A stretch of 50,889 nt of DNA, taken from Candidatus Binatia bacterium (lineage in GTDB: Bacteria > Desulfobacterota > Binatia > UBA9968). A model generated the notes under the pieces. The model did not search any database and was not told the origin of the DNA. It saw nothing but the letters and a program-made list of their open reading frames with translations. Positions 50,390-50,889 of the stretch are shown here, one piece after another. The position numbers were made by a program, and so were the translations under genes. The DNA lies in NCBI GenBank assembly GCA_036504975.1, contig DASXUF010000076.1:1-50889 (forward strand). The letters run 5' to 3'. The first letter of the stretch is position 1, and the number at the start of each line of letters is the position of its first letter.

Positions 50390-50889
50390 ATGGCTGAACA
50401 GATGAACAACAGAAAAGTCCGCGTCGGCGTCATCGGCGGCGGCTACGGACGGAATCACATTCTCGCCTATCAGGTCTGCGACAACGTGGAGGTCGCCGCC
50501 TTTTGCCAGCGAACGCGAGCGGGCGCCGAAAAGAGCGCCGGAGAGTTTAACATCCCGAATATCTACACCGATTACCGCGACTTGCTGCAAATGAAAGAGC
50601 TGGACGCGGTGAGCATCGCCGCGCCGCCGAATCTTCACGGTCCGATCGCGCTGGAAGCGTTCGCGCGCGGACTTCACGTCCTCTGCGAGAAGCCGCTGGC
50701 CTTGACCCGGAACGAAGCGGAGACGATGGTCGCCGGGGCTCAAGCGGCCAAACGGGTTCATATGACCGCTTTTAATTTTCGTTTCATACCCGCGCTGCTC
50801 CGCGTGAAGGAGCTCTTGGAAGAAGGCTACCTCGGCGAGCGGATTTTCCATCTGGACGCGAGCTGGATGTCCGAATCGAGAATAGCCTC
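50390..50889 (+). CDS. Gfo/Idh/MocA family oxidoreductase (partial)
   Basis: Truncated by the window end; 166 codons seen. KVRVGVIGGGYGRNH is the NAD(P)-binding Rossmann start, followed by AAPPNLH, LHVLCEKPLAL with the catalytic Lys of the family's EKP motif, and NFRFIPALLRVKELLEEGYLG. Start ATG 50390; ATG 50402 is an alternative. Substrate (sugar or other) unknown. Confidence 0.9.
   Translation, partial: MAEQMNNRKVRVGVIGGGYGRNHILAYQVCDNVEVAAFCQRTRAGAEKSAGEFNIPNIYTDYRDLLQMKELDAVSIAAPPNLHGPIALEAFARGLHVLCEKPLALTRNEAETMVAGAQAAKRVHMTAFNFRFIPALLRVKELLEEGYLGERIFHLDASWMSESRIA

Overview
The window reads as the chromosome of a GC-rich, Gram-negative soil or sediment bacterium. A BamE/SmpA-type lipoprotein, an ArsC of the low-molecular-weight phosphatase fold, many GAF-type sensor kinases, selenoneine genes and several families of long intergenic inverted repeats together suggest a deltaproteobacterial-like or other under-cultured lineage (Binatota, Methylomirabilota and similar are guesses). 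The species cannot be named from sequence alone.

Layout. 1-7.4 kb: end of a response regulator, a giant PAS plus seven-GAF histidine kinase (broken by one frameshift), a membrane HAMP histidine kinase, and a decayed third kinase. 7.4-13.6 kb: a small lipoprotein, a class IV aminotransferase, a TPR/HEAT-repeat protein, a CHASE2-adenylate cyclase and tadA. 13.64-17.94 kb: a small AT-richer integrated element in a tRNA-Ser(CGA) gene, bounded by 49-bp direct repeats. It carries an interrupted tyrosine recombinase, a HigB/HigA-like toxin-antitoxin pair, an interrupted AbiEi-like regulator behind two very long palindromes, and an interrupted membrane protein. 18-20.5 kb: nested repeats, a small protein, a sugar-nucleotide transferase, a small membrane protein and tRNA-Ser(GGA). 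20.6-27.6 kb: a KdpDE two-component system with two tandem KimA-like potassium transporter genes and no kdpFABC. Three leader regions here share a precisely spaced TTTTAA-N15-TTTTAA motif. 27.7-30.9 kb: the conserved SRP RNA-dnaX-ybaB-recR block. 31-33.1 kb: lipoprotein, YjbQ, and an aquaporin/small membrane protein/arsC operon. 33.1-40.1 kb: a complete pstSCAB-phoU-phoB-phoR operon under a clear Pho box. 40.4-50.9 kb: MgtC-like and AmpG-like membrane proteins, selenoneine genes senAB, assorted enzymes, LysE-type exporter, fatty acid desaturase and a truncated Gfo/Idh/MocA oxidoreductase.

How the parts work together. Three nutrient-sensing modules dominate: phosphate (pst-pho), arsenate detoxification (arsC with an aquaporin exit channel, convergent with phoR) and potassium (KdpDE with KimA-like transporters). 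The left part is a dense signalling region. The strongest leads for something undescribed are the KdpE/KimA regulon with its shared leader motif, and the tRNA-Ser element with leaderless-type promoters and 44-46 bp palindromes. At least four genes appear to be broken by the same kind of lesion (one missing base). This is either genuine decay or sequencing error and should be settled before interpretation.
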